64,000 nucleotides of DNA from Flavobacterium sp. TAB 87 (GTDB taxonomy: Bacteria > Bacteroidota > Bacteroidia > Flavobacteriales > Flavobacteriaceae). The DNA is taken from assembly GCF_001529295.1 (NCBI RefSeq), contig NZ_LLWK01000026.1, positions 1-64,000 on the forward strand. Reading direction: 5' to 3'. The number at the start of each line of letters is the position of its first letter. Positions within the stretch are counted from its first letter, which is position 1. Below the pieces are notes generated by a model that had not been told where the DNA came from, did not search any database, and worked only from the letters and a program-made list of their open reading frames with translations. Of this stretch, positions 62,188 to 64,000 are shown piece after piece. A program made the position numbers and the translations under genes.

Positions 62188-63285
62188 ATGGAAACAAATA
62201 AAGTAAAGCAAATTCACGGTTTAGGTCAAAGCATTTGGCTTGATTTTTTTGACAGAAAAATCATGAATAATGGAGAATTACAAAAGCTGATTGATGAAGA
62301 TGGTATTACAGGTGTCACTTCTAACCCTGCAATTTTTGAAAAAGCAATTAGCAGCAGTTCTGATTATAATGAAGACATTACTGCCTTTTCTAAAAATGAA
62401 AAATCCAACGATGCTATTTTTTATGGTCTTGCTGTTAAAGACATACAAAGAGCTACGGATTTTTTTAAAAAAATCTATGAAAAGAGTAATGCCGAAGACG
62501 GTTTCGTAAGTCTCGAAGTCTCTCCCCACCTAGCGCGCGATAGTGAAGAAACGATTAGGCAAGCAAAGGAATTATGGAAAGCCGTAGATCGGAAAAACGT
62601 AATGATTAAAATTCCTGGAACTGTCGAAGGACTGACAGCAATTCGCAAATGCACTGCTGAAGGAATTAATGTTAATGTTACCTTATTATTTGGTTTACCA
62701 AGATACAAAGAAGTGACCGAAGCTTATGTTTCTGGGCTAGAAGACCGAGTACAATTAGACCTTCCTATTGATACTGTTGTTTCGGTTGCGAGCTTTTTTT
62801 TAAGTCGAATTGATGTTATGATAGATCCAATGTTAGAAGAAAAGGGACTAGGAAAATTGAAAGGTGAAATAGCAATTGCTTCTGCAAAAAAAGCTTATCA
62901 AATCTATAAAGAAGTTTTCTATAGTGATCGTTTTAAAAAGCTTGAAGAAAAAGGAGCAAAAAAGCAGCGGGTTTTGTGGGCCAGTACCAGCAGTAAAGAC
63001 CCTTCTTTTAGTGACACTAAATATGTCGAAGCTTTGATCGGACCAGAAACTATAAATACCGTTCCATTAGATACTATAGATGCATTTCGAGATCATGGAA
63101 AAGTGGAAAATCAGTTGGAAAAAAATCTAGATCGAGCAATAAGTGAGTTGGATCAACTAAAAGAAAGCGGAATTGACATTGACAAGATAACCCAAAAGCT
63201 AGAAGACGAAGGCATCGAAAAATTCAACAAGCCTTACGATAAATTACTCGATGCCATTGAGAGACAAAAGAAAAAAACGAATTGA
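62188..63285 (+). CDS. tal: Transaldolase
   Basis: A 365-aa protein of the longer transaldolase subfamily. The N-terminal GITGVTSNPAIFEKAI, the catalytic Schiff-base Lys in NVMIKIPGTVEGL, and the late WASTSSKDPSFSDTKYVEAL motif are all present. It moves a dihydroxyacetone unit between sugar phosphates. A longer variable C-terminal helical region is typical of this subfamily. Operon with rpiB and 6-phosphogluconate dehydrogenase. Confidence 0.92.
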   Translation: METNKVKQIHGLGQSIWLDFFDRKIMNNGELQKLIDEDGITGVTSNPAIFEKAISSSSDYNEDITAFSKNEKSNDAIFYGLAVKDIQRATDFFKKIYEKSNAEDGFVSLEVSPHLARDSEETIRQAKELWKAVDRKNVMIKIPGTVEGLTAIRKCTAEGINVNVTLLFGLPRYKEVTEAYVSGLEDRVQLDLPIDTVVSVASFFLSRIDVMIDPMLEEKGLGKLKGEIAIASAKKAYQIYKEVFYSDRFKKLEEKGAKKQRVLWASTSSKDPSFSDTKYVEALIGPETINTVPLDTIDAFRDHGKVENQLEKNLDRAISELDQLKESGIDIDKITQKLEDEGIEKFNKPYDKLLDAIERQKKKTN

Positions 63286-63340
63286 TATTTTAGTAGAGAG
63301 CGATGATCAGAATTAAAAATAAGAATTAAAAAAAAAGAAC

Positions 63341-64000
63341 ATGATAAGTGATAAACAACTTTCATTCGGAATAATTGGATTAGGTACAATGGGGAGAAAT
63401 ATGCTTCTTAATATGGCAGATCATGAATTTGCTGTTGCGGGTTATGACAAAAACACCAAGCAGGTTCAGGCACTTTACCAAGAAGATTTAACTGGGTTAA
63501 CAAAAGGTTTCAGTGATATTACAGCGTTTATTCAAAGTTTTTCAGGTATTCGAACAATAATGCTTTTAGTGCCTGCTGGAAAAATCGTCGATGCTGTTTT
63601 ATCAGAATTGCTTCCGCTCTTGAAAAAAGGTGACATAATCATTGATGGCGGAAATTCGCATTTTACTGATACCGAACGTCGGTACAAAGACTTAGAACAA
63701 AAAGGTTTTCATTTTATTGGAATGGGTGTTTCGGGTGGCGAAGAAGGTGCTCGAAAAGGACCAAGTATGATGCCAGGTGGCGATAAAAAAGCTTATGAAA
63801 CGATTGCTCCAATTCTGAAAAAAATTGCTGCACACGTAAATTCTGAACCTACAGTTGCTTTTATGGGCTTAGGATCTGCTGGACATTTTGTTAAAATGGT
63901 GCATAATGGAATAGAATATGCCATGATGCAACTTATATCTGAAACCTATGAACTTTTAAAAAAAGAACTGCAGCTTCATGATGACGAAATTCATAATGTG
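63341..64000 (+). CDS. gnd: 6-phosphogluconate dehydrogenase (partial, runs off the window)
   Basis: 220 codons are present, beginning MISDKQLSFGIIGLGTMGRN (NADP-binding Rossmann). The substrate motifs DGGNSHFTDTERR, GMGVSGGEEGARKGPSMMPGG (split by one residue pair in reading) and KMVHNGIEYAMMQLI all match the enzyme, including the catalytic Lys and the Asn of the HNGIEY loop. It oxidises 6-phosphogluconate to ribulose-5-phosphate. The C-terminal domain lies to the right of the window. It follows transaldolase by 55 bases. Confidence 0.93.
   Translation, partial: MISDKQLSFGIIGLGTMGRNMLLNMADHEFAVAGYDKNTKQVQALYQEDLTGLTKGFSDITAFIQSFSGIRTIMLLVPAGKIVDAVLSELLPLLKKGDIIIDGGNSHFTDTERRYKDLEQKGFHFIGMGVSGGEEGARKGPSMMPGGDKKAYETIAPILKKIAAHVNSEPTVAFMGLGSAGHFVKMVHNGIEYAMMQLISETYELLKKELQLHDDEIHNV

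Overview
The window comes from a low-GC member of the Bacteroidota, most likely a Flavobacterium-like genus. The signs are SusC/SusD proteins, TAnnTTTG-type -7 promoter elements, AsmA and bestrophin proteins, and weak Shine-Dalgarno use. No 16S or tRNA gene is present, so this placement is inferred.

Positions 1 to about 25,385 are the right part of a Mu-like (transposable, contractile-tailed) prophage. Its transposase end lies left of the window. In order it holds: small early/accessory genes (1-3,535), including a gene cassette bounded by two attC-like palindromes; a leftward packaging/head-connector module (9,338 to 3,554: small and large terminase, gp37-, gp36- and gpG-like proteins, gp29-like portal, gpF-like protein); and a rightward module (9,514-25,082: protease/scaffold, capsid, amidase, lipoprotein spanin candidate, sheath, tube, -1 frameshifted tail chaperone, tape measure, baseplate, fibres). 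The prophage appears to end near 25,385 inside the 5' end of a sigma-54-dependent response-regulator gene, removing the start of its receiver domain.

The host part follows. First come the truncated regulator and its histidine kinase, an AsmA-like gene split by a frameshift, and a processive family-2 glycosyltransferase. Then a leftward sialic acid use locus (44,691 to 33,101) runs ROK regulator, SusC, SusD, N-acetylneuraminate lyase, mutarotase, MFS transporter, epimerase. Together these would import sialic acid and convert it to N-acetylglucosamine. After it come a FAD monooxygenase with an N-terminal zinc-ribbon-like segment, a bestrophin, and an old-yellow-enzyme/FAD fusion.

A tightly overlapping five-gene leftward operon (56,479 to 50,271) encodes a MoxR AAA+ ATPase, an unknown protein, a protein joining an HExxH metallopeptidase to a VWA domain, a second unknown protein, and a PaaK-like adenylate-forming enzyme. 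This is the least explained host system here. It is followed by PnuC/NadR (nicotinamide riboside salvage) and a rightward sugar-phosphate cluster: polyphosphate glucokinase-like ROK kinase, transketolase, RpiB, transaldolase, and 6-phosphogluconate dehydrogenase cut by the window edge.

All assignments come from reading motifs and gene order; no database search was run.
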